From the NCBI GenBank assembly GCA_947629195.1, contig CANRCS010000007.1:1-21531 (forward strand): 21,531 nucleotides of DNA, read 5' to 3'. The DNA is from an uncultured Bacilli bacterium. GTDB lineage: Bacteria > Bacillota_I > Bacilli_A > RF39 > UBA660. Both the position numbers and the translations under genes were made by a program. Shown in pieces: positions 14,425 through 20,696 of this stretch; the stretch's first letter is position 1; each line of letters starts with the position of its first letter. Below the pieces are notes generated by a model that was not told the origin of the DNA, did not search any database, and worked only from the letters and a program-made list of their open reading frames with translations.

Positions 14425-15864
14425 TTAACCCGAAATCACATATGGATTCATATAACTTCCGTCTCCATCAGTATACAGTAGATCAGATCTCAGATTAACC
14501 GCGGGTCGCGCCTCCTGCCCATCCCCATCTGGCACACCGTCGGGGTTCATGATACCATTGCTGTACACAGACCAAACGCCAGCACCGTTATCGGCGAAGA
14601 ACTCGTCAGGAGAGGCGGTCCAGAAATTAGAATTGCTTCTATATAAGTAGTAGTAATAATTTTCTTGAAAAGGATGTCCTCCTGCAAACATTACTTCATC
14701 CGCTGTTATTAGCCCTACTTTTAAATCTGTATATAATCCTCCATATGGTTTATTTGTTACATTACATTTAAAGCTTGGGATTGGTGGATTATTGTTAGAA
14801 AGTCTATCATATGCTCCATATACTTTATAATACTCTTCATCTGTAATTGTTGATGTATCATTACAAAATTTTGATTCTGCTATATATTCATCATAAGGCA
14901 TCATATTATTATTATACCAATCTTCTAAATATGTTTTTATAGTGCTATCTTGTCTATTTGAAGTGTTATTATCATATGTGTATCCTACGTATTTTTCTTC
15001 ATTCCAATTTTCATTAAATGCACTATTTCCTATGCTTCCATCTGCTATTAATCTTATTGTTCCATCTCCATTGATTCTTACTATCCTCCATAACATATCT
15101 TCTCCTGCTTCGTGGTAACTACCATCTGATTCAGCCCATGTTAGTCCATTAAATTTTACATAGTTATCTTCTACTGCTCCTCTAAAATAGTATGTATCTC
15201 CATCGTCATCTTTGTCTTTTATTAATCCTTCATCTTCTGTTGCTATTTGATCAAAATCTGGTTTATCTTCTTTTATTGGTGCATTATCTTCTTTTATCTT
15301 TTTACTCAATAGTTTCCCTTGTTTCTTACCATATCCTTCTAGTTTTATTTTTGCTTTAAATGTTGTTCCCATTAAGTTACTTTGATCTCCATCGTTTTCT
15401 GATAACCATACATATAATACATAATCTTTACTTGCCTCTGCTTCAAATTCTATATTTTTCCCCACATTTATTTCTGTTCCTGCATTTTCAAAATTACCTT
15501 CTTTTACTGGTTCACTTATATTTTTTTCATACAACGCATATTTAAAATCTGGTATTTTTAATTTTTCATCAATTGCTATATCTATCATACTTATTGATGC
15601 ATACTCTAATACATCTCCATTATTTCTTACTGTAAATTCTATCTTTGATGCATCTTCTTCTATATCTTCATCATATACTGGAAATTGATTACTTAATTTA
15701 AATACTTTCTCATTTTCATATATTATACTTAAGTTACCTACTCTTACTGTTTTCTTGCCACTTTCACTTCTTGATGTAAAGAATGCTACTGCAATTCCTA
15801 TTAATGTTACTAATACTATTGATATAATTATTGCTTTTATTTTTTTATTATTCTTCTCATTCAT
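14425..15864 (-). CDS. Large surface protein: TasA-like N-terminal module plus C-terminal domain with lectin-like/DUF6273-like layout
   Basis: A 479-residue exported protein of unknown function. Residues 10-29 are a membrane helix ending AVAFF, followed by VRVGNLSI (40-47) and a beta-rich module to about 176 that resembles the protein at 8365-8994. A charged linker (180-222) leads to a second domain starting DGDTYYFRGAVEDNYVKF. This contains MLWRIVRINGDGTIRLI (257-273), DSTIKTYLEDWY (306-317), two cysteines (334 and 367) that could pair, VGLITADEVMFAGG (383-396), NFWTASP (413-419), ARPAVNL (452-458) and GSYMNPYVI (469-477). I recognise this layout from abundant secreted proteins of gut Firmicutes, resembling DUF6273 and FISUMP-type lectin-fold domains; this is recall, not a search. 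The last ~55 codons are GC-rich, unlike the rest. GGAG lies 7 bases before the ATG. It is a single-gene unit with a poly-G promoter. SipW may process it. Confidence 0.75.
   Translation of the reverse strand: MNEKNNKKIKAIIISIVLVTLIGIAVAFFTSRSESGKKTVRVGNLSIIYENEKVFKLSNQFPVYDEDIEEDASKIEFTVRNNGDVLEYASISMIDIAIDEKLKIPDFKYALYEKNISEPVKEGNFENAGTEINVGKNIEFEAEASKDYVLYVWLSENDGDQSNLMGTTFKAKIKLEGYGKKQGKLLSKKIKEDNAPIKEDKPDFDQIATEDEGLIKDKDDDGDTYYFRGAVEDNYVKFNGLTWAESDGSYHEAGEDMLWRIVRINGDGTIRLIADGSIGNSAFNENWNEEKYVGYTYDNNTSNRQDSTIKTYLEDWYNNNMMPYDEYIAESKFCNDTSTITDEEYYKVYGAYDRLSNNNPPIPSFKCNVTNKPYGGLYTDLKVGLITADEVMFAGGHPFQENYYYYLYRSNSNFWTASPDEFFADNGAGVWSVYSNGIMNPDGVPDGDGQEARPAVNLRSDLLYTDGDGSYMNPYVISG
14461..14626 (-). 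other. GC-rich 3' segment of the surface-protein gene (candidate variable region)
   Basis: By direct count 14461-14580 is 66 of 120 G+C and 14581-14620 is 24 of 40, against 18 of 60 at 14641-14700 and 11 of 60 at 14881-14940. The change is abrupt near 14626. The frame stays open and the segment encodes the expected end of the domain (residues about 414-468), using codons such as GCG, CCC, CTG and GGG that are rare in the neighbours. The densest part is GCGCGACCCGCGG near 14499-14511. It could be a recombined cassette from another genome or the variable repeat of a diversity-generating retroelement. No template or reverse transcriptase is in the window. Confidence 0.6.
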
Positions 15865-15912
15865 ATACTATACTCCATTTCTAAAATTTAAGTTATCCAC
15901 AATTATATAATA

Positions 15913-15940
15913 AGTATAGCATTTACCCCCCCCGAGTCAA
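15913..15940 (-). promoter_or_regulatory. Promoter of the surface-protein gene, with a poly-G spacer
   Basis: On the minus strand TTGACT (15935-15940) and TATACT (15913-15918), the latter preceded by TGC (extended -10), are separated by 16 bases: C, eight G, then TAAATGC. One extra G would give the optimal 17-base spacer. The ribosome-binding site and ATG follow about 40-50 bases downstream. Confidence 0.75.
15926..15933 (-). repeat. G8 homopolymer (C8 on the plus strand) in the promoter spacer
   Basis: A run of eight identical G is striking in such an AT-rich genome. Runs of this length are prone to slipped-strand length change, and this one sits exactly between -35 and -10. Confidence 0.9.
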
Positions 15941-16001
15941 GAGGGAGTTTTCCACAGGTTTGAAAATTGTGCAAAAAATTTTTTTGTGCACTTTATACAA
16001 A

Positions 16002-16031
16002 TAGAGCCTAGAAACAATGTTCTAGACTCTA
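16002..16031. repeat. Hairpin 1 in the intergenic region
   Basis: TAGAGCCTAGAA and TTCTAGACTCTA form a 12-base stem around a 6-base loop. The single mismatch on the plus strand is a U:G pair on the minus-strand transcript, so the structure fits RNA read from gpmI. No T-run follows it. Confidence 0.6.
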
Positions 16032-16032
16032 G

Positions 16033-16067
16033 TGTCACAGATTTAATTTATACTAAATCATGTGACA
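16033..16067. repeat. Hairpin 2 in the intergenic region
   Basis: TGTCACAGATTTA pairs with TAAATC-(A)-TGTGACA: 13 pairs with one bulged base and an 8-base loop. It starts 2 bases after hairpin 1. A further TGTGAC at 16130-16135 and TCACA at 16150-16154 lie closer to gpmI. Confidence 0.6.
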
Positions 16068-16170
16068 TTATTATATTATGTATTTTTTGTTTATTTATAC
16101 ATAAATTTTTAATTTTTTTCACTTTAAAATGTGACTTGTATATTAGATATCACATATATTATGTAAAACT

Positions 16171-17673
16171 TTATTTAACTAAAATATTACCTGTCATTTC
16201 TTTTGGAATATCCAAGTTCATTATTTTTAACATTGTAGGAGCTATATCTCCTAATTTTCCATCTAACACTTCATAATTATTATTACATATTATAAATGGA
16301 ACCTTACTAGTTGTATGAGATGTAACCATATTATTATTTTCATCTAACATTATCTCACAATTTCCATGGTCTGCTGTTACAATTAATAATCCATTTTTTT
16401 CTTGTACTTTCTTATATAGTCTACCCAAATTTTCATCGACTGCTTCAACTGCTTTTATTGCAGCTTTTAAATTTCCTGTATGTCCTACCATATCTCCATT
16501 TGCATAATTTAAAATTACTACATCATAACCATTTTCATCAATTTCTTTTAAAAGAGTATCAGTAATTTCAAATATACTCATTTCAGGTTTTAAGTCATAA
16601 GTTGCAACTTTAGGTGAAGGAATAAGTATTTTCTTTTCATTTTTATAATCTACTTCTTTAGTAGCATCAAAGTAAAATGTAACATGAGCATATTTTTCTG
16701 TTTCGGCAATTCTAAGTTGTGATAGTCCATTTTTTTCTAGATATTCTCCTAAAGTATTTTTTAAATCAGGGTCATCAAAAGCATGATTTGCAAGAACAGA
16801 TTTTACAACAGGAAACATTGTAACAGTTTTAACATTTTTAAATTTTACTACTTCCATTTCATTAAAATCTGGATTTGTTATAGCAGTAAATAATTCTCTT
16901 AATCTATCTTTTCTATAATTATATACAATTATTCCATCGTTATCTTCTACCATACCATTTTCATCAAAAATTGTTGGAATTAAAAATTCATCAGTTACAT
17001 TCTTTTCATAACTTTCATTTATAAAACTTTCTATTGAGGTATGTTTATTACCAACGCCATTCACAATAGCATCATATGCAAGTTTTAAACGGTCATAATT
17101 ATTATCTCTATCCATTGCATAATATCTACCACCAATAGTTGCAATTTTTCCAATTCCTATTTCCTTTAATTTGTCTTCTACAATTGAAATATATTTATAT
17201 GAGCTATGTACATCTGTATCTCTTCCATCTGTAAATAAATGAAGATATAAGTTTTCAACATTATTTTGTTTACACATATCTAAAATTGCAAGTAAATGAT
17301 TTATATGCGAATGAACTCCACCATCACTAATCAAGCCCATAATATGTAGTTTTGAATTATTCTTTTTAGTATGTTCTATTACATTTAATATCTCTTTATT
17401 TTCAAAAAAAGTTTTATCGTTTATTTTACTATTAATAAGTTCTTCTGATTGATAAACTAATCTTCCTGCACCAATATTCATATGTCCTACTTCACTATTA
17501 CCCATTTGTCCTTTTGGAAGTCCTACTGCCTGTCCACTTGCATCAAGTAAGGAATGTGGGTATTTATTCCAAAGATAATCAAAATTAGGAGTGTTTGCCT
17601 GTTTTACAGCATTTCCAAATACTTCTTCTCTATATCCATATCCATCTAAAATACATAATACAACCGGCTTCAT
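16171..17673 (-). CDS. gpmI: 2,3-bisphosphoglycerate-independent phosphoglycerate mutase
   Basis: Interconverts 3- and 2-phosphoglycerate in glycolysis through a phosphoserine intermediate and manganese. The 500-residue length is normal for the family. Seen: VLCILDGYG (5-13) with metal ligand Asp10, GQMGNSEVGHMNIG (55-68) with nucleophile Ser60, ISDGGVHSH, FTDGRDTD, GGRYYAMDRDNNYDR of the substrate domain, and ANGDMVGHTG and TADHGNCE of the second metal site. AGAAGATGA before the ATG is a modest ribosome-binding site. The gene starts 15 bases after the stop of the ATPase gene, so it is probably transcribed from that gene's strong promoter. It acts directly before enolase (3772-5001), but the two are far apart here rather than in one gap-pgk-tpi-gpmI-eno operon. 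Confidence 0.97.
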   Translation of the reverse strand: MKPVVLCILDGYGYREEVFGNAVKQANTPNFDYLWNKYPHSLLDASGQAVGLPKGQMGNSEVGHMNIGAGRLVYQSEELINSKINDKTFFENKEILNVIEHTKKNNSKLHIMGLISDGGVHSHINHLLAILDMCKQNNVENLYLHLFTDGRDTDVHSSYKYISIVEDKLKEIGIGKIATIGGRYYAMDRDNNYDRLKLAYDAIVNGVGNKHTSIESFINESYEKNVTDEFLIPTIFDENGMVEDNDGIIVYNYRKDRLRELFTAITNPDFNEMEVVKFKNVKTVTMFPVVKSVLANHAFDDPDLKNTLGEYLEKNGLSQLRIAETEKYAHVTFYFDATKEVDYKNEKKILIPSPKVATYDLKPEMSIFEITDTLLKEIDENGYDVVILNYANGDMVGHTGNLKAAIKAVEAVDENLGRLYKKVQEKNGLLIVTADHGNCEIMLDENNNMVTSHTTSKVPFIICNNNYEVLDGKLGDIAPTMLKIMNLDIPKEMTGNILVK

Positions 17674-17688
17674 AATATCATCTTCTTT

Positions 17689-18963
17689 CTACATATCAAA
17701 ACAGAATAGTGCATATAGTGGTATGTTTTTAATATTTCCATTTTTACTAAAATTTTCAAATGTTAAATTAATTGCAAACTTACTATCATGGTCTTTATTA
17801 AATCTTGTAATATTTTTTGCTTTTTTTCTTCTTTCAATATCTATCGGAATAACTTCAGCTTTAACTGTTTGAATAACAAATGGAATTTCAGCTTTACCTT
17901 CACTTTCATAATAATATACTTGATATCCTTTATTATATAGTGAGATTGCTACATAATTTTGAACAATTGCATCTAATTGTCTTTCCCACTTTTTATCTAA
18001 TATATCTTTATAGTCTAAACCATACATCGATGATAAAAGTCCGCAATCATTTAAATATAATTTAAAGTTAGCATCATCCGCACTAGATGATATACTTCTA
18101 TTAATTTTATTTACTCTCATACACTTAATAAGTAAATCATTTTTTTTATACCAATCAATAGGTTGCTTATATTCACTTTGTCTTGCTCCTCTTTTAATAA
18201 CACCATATTGAAATTTTTTATTTTCTTTAAAAAGTTGTATAGGAACAGATGTTATTACATCTAACATTTTATTTTTATTATAATTACTATTTATATATAT
18301 ATAACTGTTAATACTATTAAAAATTTTATGTTGTTCTAATAAAACCAAATTAAAATCATTAGTATCAATATATGTTTTAACTGCACTAGGATATCCACCT
18401 ATTACTAAATATTTTTTAAAATATTCAAGCGCAACACTATGAAACGAATTTTTCTTATAACTTTTAAACGATGCTTTAATAAAATCAATCAATTGATTTT
18501 GTCCATTAATAATTAAAAACTCTTCAAAATCTATTTTAGTCATTTTTTTGAAAGTAATCTTACCAACATAAGAAGTATTATTAGTTGGTAAAGTTATACT
18601 ATGACATATTGATATTACATCATATTCAACTTGCCATTCTTTAAATCTTTCTAAAACGTTTATTATTTTGTTATATTTATCTACGTTATCAAAAATAATA
18701 AGTGTATTATTATTATTACCATCAATATTATATAGAAGACATAATTTTTCGAAAAGCCTATCAATATTCATTTCCTTATTTAATAAAGAAACAACTAATG
18801 GATTATATTCTAAATCAGCATAAATATAATTTTTATATTTTTCTCTTCCAAACTTTGTAACTGAATAACTTTTCCCTATCATAGTGGGACCACTAATTAT
18901 CAAAGGGTTTTTATCTACCGAATTTTTCCATTCGAGTAAAATTTTGTCGATTTTTCGTTCCAT
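17689..18963 (-). CDS. AAA_14/DUF4143-family ATPase-like protein with degenerate motifs
   Basis: A 424-residue protein with an AAA-type ATPase half and a DUF4143-like C-terminal half. Visible: Walker A GPTMIGKS (25-32), a Walker B-like LIIFDNV (88-94) in which the usual Asp-Glu reads Asp-Asn, YLVIGGYPSAV (matching the family's G-G-x-P-x-A), LYLNDCGLLSSM, and WERQLDAIVQNYVA (matching the G-x-hydrophobic-x-E-N-hydrophobic region). In the final restriction-fold-like part the usual E-I-D-F reads EIPF, and the following E-x-K reads PIDIE, so the acidic/lysine residues are not kept. Family roles are poorly known; members often appear as mobile or defence-linked ATPases. AGGAGG precedes the ATG, and a perfect-consensus promoter drives it. 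It lies between spo0A and gpmI with no recognisable functional link. Confidence 0.75.
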   Translation of the reverse strand: MERKIDKILLEWKNSVDKNPLIISGPTMIGKSYSVTKFGREKYKNYIYADLEYNPLVVSLLNKEMNIDRLFEKLCLLYNIDGNNNNTLIIFDNVDKYNKIINVLERFKEWQVEYDVISICHSITLPTNNTSYVGKITFKKMTKIDFEEFLIINGQNQLIDFIKASFKSYKKNSFHSVALEYFKKYLVIGGYPSAVKTYIDTNDFNLVLLEQHKIFNSINSYIYINSNYNKNKMLDVITSVPIQLFKENKKFQYGVIKRGARQSEYKQPIDWYKKNDLLIKCMRVNKINRSISSSADDANFKLYLNDCGLLSSMYGLDYKDILDKKWERQLDAIVQNYVAISLYNKGYQVYYYESEGKAEIPFVIQTVKAEVIPIDIERRKKAKNITRFNKDHDSKFAINLTFENFSKNGNIKNIPLYALFCFDM

Positions 18964-18996
18964 AAATTGCTACCTCCTACCACTATTTATATTTTA

Positions 18997-19025
18997 ATTA
19001 TAATTTCATTAAAAAAATGTGTCAA
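18997..19025 (-). promoter_or_regulatory. Perfect-consensus promoter for the ATPase gene and gpmI
   Basis: TTGACA (19020-19025), 17 bases, TATAAT (18997-19002) on the minus strand. It is the only promoter in the window matching consensus at all 12 positions. It begins just after the spo0A terminator. Confidence 0.88.
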
Positions 19026-19032
19026 GCATTTT

Positions 19033-19074
19033 ACAAAAAAAAATAAAAGCATAATTGTCATTTGCTTTTATTTT
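19033..19074 (-). terminator. Intrinsic terminator of spo0A
   Basis: AAAATAAAAGCA (19040-19051) and TGCTTTTATTTT (19063-19074) form a 12-base stem with an 11-base loop. The minus strand continues into a long T-run (to 19034). The second plus-strand arm overlaps the spo0A stop codon. Confidence 0.88.
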
Positions 19075-19835
19075 GCGGTTGCATGGAATTCTAAACGTAA
19101 CTTATCTGAAATAGTAACTATAAATTCAGAATTAGTTGGTTTAGCTTTATCAATATCGACACTATGTCCAAATATTTCTTCCATTAACTCCCAGTTTCCT
19201 CTGTTCCAACTAACTTCTATTGCATGTCTTATAGCTCTTTCTACTCTTGACACTGTCGTATCAAACTTATTAGAAATCTCAGGATACAATTCTTTTGTTA
19301 TAGCTCCAACCATTTCTGGATTTTGATATAGCAAAATAATTCCTTCCCTAATATATTGGTAACCTTTAATGTGAGAAGGTATTCCAAGTTCATGTAGAAT
19401 TTTGGTAATGCATATTTGTAAGTCATTATGTAACAAATCTATTACTTTTCCATTTTCTTTTTTACTAGAAATTTCTAATACTCTTTTTTCTAAATCAGAA
19501 AGTTCAAAGGGTTTTAAAATGAAATAACTTACACCAAATCCTGATACTTTTCTTATTGTTTCTTCCTCATTAAATGATGTTGAAACAATAACTTTTTTAT
19601 CAATTCCTTTTTTCTGCATTTCTTCTAAAACATATAAACCATCCTTTTTAGGCATTATTAAATCCAAAATAATTAAATCGTATTCATCTTTCTTATTTTG
19701 AATCATGTCTAATCCTTCTTCACCATTAAAGGCAGTTAATACTACTTCTATATTTGCGTGACTACTAAAATACTCCTTAACCATATTGCATAAACTTTCG
19801 TTATCGTCAATCATAAGAATTTTAATTTTTTCCAT
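19068..19835 (-). CDS. spo0A: Spo0A, sporulation master response regulator
   Basis: A phosphorelay response regulator that starts sporulation and controls many stationary-phase genes. The 255 residues comprise a receiver domain (1-122) with Asp10/Asp11, phospho-acceptor Asp58 in LIILDLIMP, Thr86 and Lys108, then a linker and the Spo0A-specific DNA-binding domain (about 135-255). The latter carries GIPSHIKGYQYIREGI, KFDTTVSRVERAIRHAIE and SWNRGN, which are diagnostic of Spo0A over other regulators. AAGGGAGA lies 5 bases before the ATG. It is a single-gene unit with a strong terminator. A TGTCGAA 0A box and a TATAAT lie upstream, which suggests autoregulation. In Clostridia and Bacilli spo0A usually follows spoIVB; here its upstream neighbour is tpiA, so that link has been lost. 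No kinase or phosphotransferase is in the window. Confidence 0.96.
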   Translation of the reverse strand: MEKIKILMIDDNESLCNMVKEYFSSHANIEVVLTAFNGEEGLDMIQNKKDEYDLIILDLIMPKKDGLYVLEEMQKKGIDKKVIVSTSFNEEETIRKVSGFGVSYFILKPFELSDLEKRVLEISSKKENGKVIDLLHNDLQICITKILHELGIPSHIKGYQYIREGIILLYQNPEMVGAITKELYPEISNKFDTTVSRVERAIRHAIEVSWNRGNWELMEEIFGHSVDIDKAKPTNSEFIVTISDKLRLEFHATAK

Positions 19836-19875
19836 TTTGTTCTCCCTTCATCATTCTTTTTTACCACGCAAATAC

Positions 19876-19881
19876 ATTATA
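19876..19881 (-). promoter_or_regulatory. -10 element of a probable spo0A promoter
   Basis: Minus-strand TATAAT without a recognisable -35 at 16-18 bases, suggesting an activated promoter. The 0A box lies about 55-60 bases further upstream. I could not make a convincing sigma-H site. Confidence 0.4.
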
Positions 19882-19935
19882 TAATAAATCGATAAAATAT
19901 TACTAGAGTTTTTTTTAGCTTATTATGTACTCTTT

Positions 19936-19955
19936 TGTCGAATTTACACGAATTT
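19936..19955 (+). promoter_or_regulatory. Spo0A-binding (0A) box with a second partial copy one helical turn away
   Basis: TGTCGAA (19936-19942) matches the 0A box exactly. A second CGAATTT (19949-19955) repeats the right half of the first (19939-19945) exactly 10 bases on. Tandem 0A boxes at 10-base spacing are known to bind Spo0A side by side. It lies between tpiA and spo0A, upstream of spo0A. Confidence 0.65.
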
Positions 19956-19976
19956 TACAACAATTCTTATTATTAC

Positions 19977-20696
19977 CTATATTTTATTTATTATTTTAGC
20001 AAATTCAATTGGATTATATGATGAACTTCCCATTAAAAATCCATCAATATTTTCAGCTTTTATAAATTTATCTATGTTATGGCTATCTATACTTCCACCA
20101 TATATTACTCTAATATCAATTTTGTATGCACTTTTAACTATATCTTTTATAAATAGAGCAATTTCATCTATTTCTCCCGCAGTAGGAACAATACCAGTAC
20201 CAATAGACCAAATTGGTTCATATGCAACTACAATATTATCCATTATTTCTTTATCGATATCCATTAAAACATCTAATAAATGTCTTCTAATTGCAGACTC
20301 TGTTTGCATCATTATTTTTTCTTCTTTTGTTTCACCAATACAAATAATAGGCGCTAGTCCATTTTCCAAACATTGTTTTACTTTTTTATTGGCAATTTCA
20401 TCGTTTTCTTTTAGAAATCTTCTTCTTTCATCATGTCCTACAATTACATAAGATACATTACAACTTTTAAGTTGTTCAGCACTTACTTCACCTGTATATG
20501 CACCACTCTCATATATAGATACATCTTGAGCACCTATTTTGTAATTTTCATTAATGAAAAATGGAATATGAACTAAACTAGGACATATAACTACTTCGTT
20601 ATCTGTTTCTATTGAAGCATTTAATTTATATATGTAATTACCCACTTCTTCCATCATCATATTAGATTTCAAATTTCCAACTATTAATTTATTCAT
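19977..20696 (-). CDS. tpiA: Triosephosphate isomerase, divergent
   Basis: Interconverts dihydroxyacetone phosphate and glyceraldehyde 3-phosphate. The 239 residues (shorter than the usual ~250) form a recognisable TIM barrel with catalytic Lys10, His88 in VIVGHDERR (84-92), Glu160 in VAYEPIW (157-163), the flexible loop SIGTG (164-168), and phosphate-binding YGGSI (199-203) and MGSSSY (222-227). Three near-invariant positions differ: GNWKMN reads GNLKSN (7-12), GHSERR reads GHDERR (Ser to Asp at 89), and GGASL reads GSSSY. The catalytic trio is intact, so activity is likely but may be altered; a paralogue with another sugar-phosphate substrate is possible. The start overlaps the glycosyltransferase stop by 8 bases (ATGAATAA), so the two are coupled. 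An AAAGGA lies further upstream. Confidence 0.88.
   Translation of the reverse strand: MNKLIVGNLKSNMMMEEVGNYIYKLNASIETDNEVVICPSLVHIPFFINENYKIGAQDVSIYESGAYTGEVSAEQLKSCNVSYVIVGHDERRRFLKENDEIANKKVKQCLENGLAPIICIGETKEEKIMMQTESAIRRHLLDVLMDIDKEIMDNIVVAYEPIWSIGTGIVPTAGEIDEIALFIKDIVKSAYKIDIRVIYGGSIDSHNIDKFIKAENIDGFLMGSSSYNPIEFAKIINKI

Larger units (their letters stand above)
15893..15956 (+). promoter_or_regulatory. Two DnaA-box-like 9-mers flanking the surface-protein promoter
   Basis: TTATCCACA (15893-15901) is a perfect DnaA box. TTTTCCACA (15948-15956) differs at one base. Both are on the plus strand, 55 bases apart, on either side of the -10/-35 pair. No dnaA, dnaN or other origin gene is nearby. 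Confidence 0.35.
15865..16170. other. 306-base intergenic region between the surface-protein gene and gpmI
   Basis: There is no convincing gene on either strand. It holds the surface-protein promoter with its poly-G spacer (15913-15940), two DnaA-box-like 9-mers (15893 and 15948), a near-palindromic A/T tract flanked by GTGC and GTGCAC (about 15969-15991), two adjacent hairpins (16002-16067), and about 100 bases of very AT-rich sequence beside gpmI. It must also contain the end of the gpmI transcript, but I see no ordinary terminator with a T-run. Confidence 0.6.

Noticed and set aside
14418..14432. Terminator after the surface-protein gene (GGG-N6-CCC).
   Set aside because: Only three G:C pairs and no T-run; transcription may run on into the str operon.
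15893..15991. Possible replication origin: DnaA boxes next to an AT-rich stretch.
   Set aside because: Only two boxes, no cluster, and no dnaA, dnaN, rpmH or other origin gene nearby; the region is better explained as a promoter.
16130..16154. CRP-like site (TGTGA ... TCACA) upstream of the surface-protein promoter.
   Set aside because: The half-sites are 15 bases apart instead of 6, and cAMP-CRP control is not typical of low-GC Firmicutes.
16081..16170. Terminator for gpmI from poly-T/poly-A stretches.
   Set aside because: A-runs and T-runs are present but no stem of useful strength immediately precedes a T-run on the minus strand.
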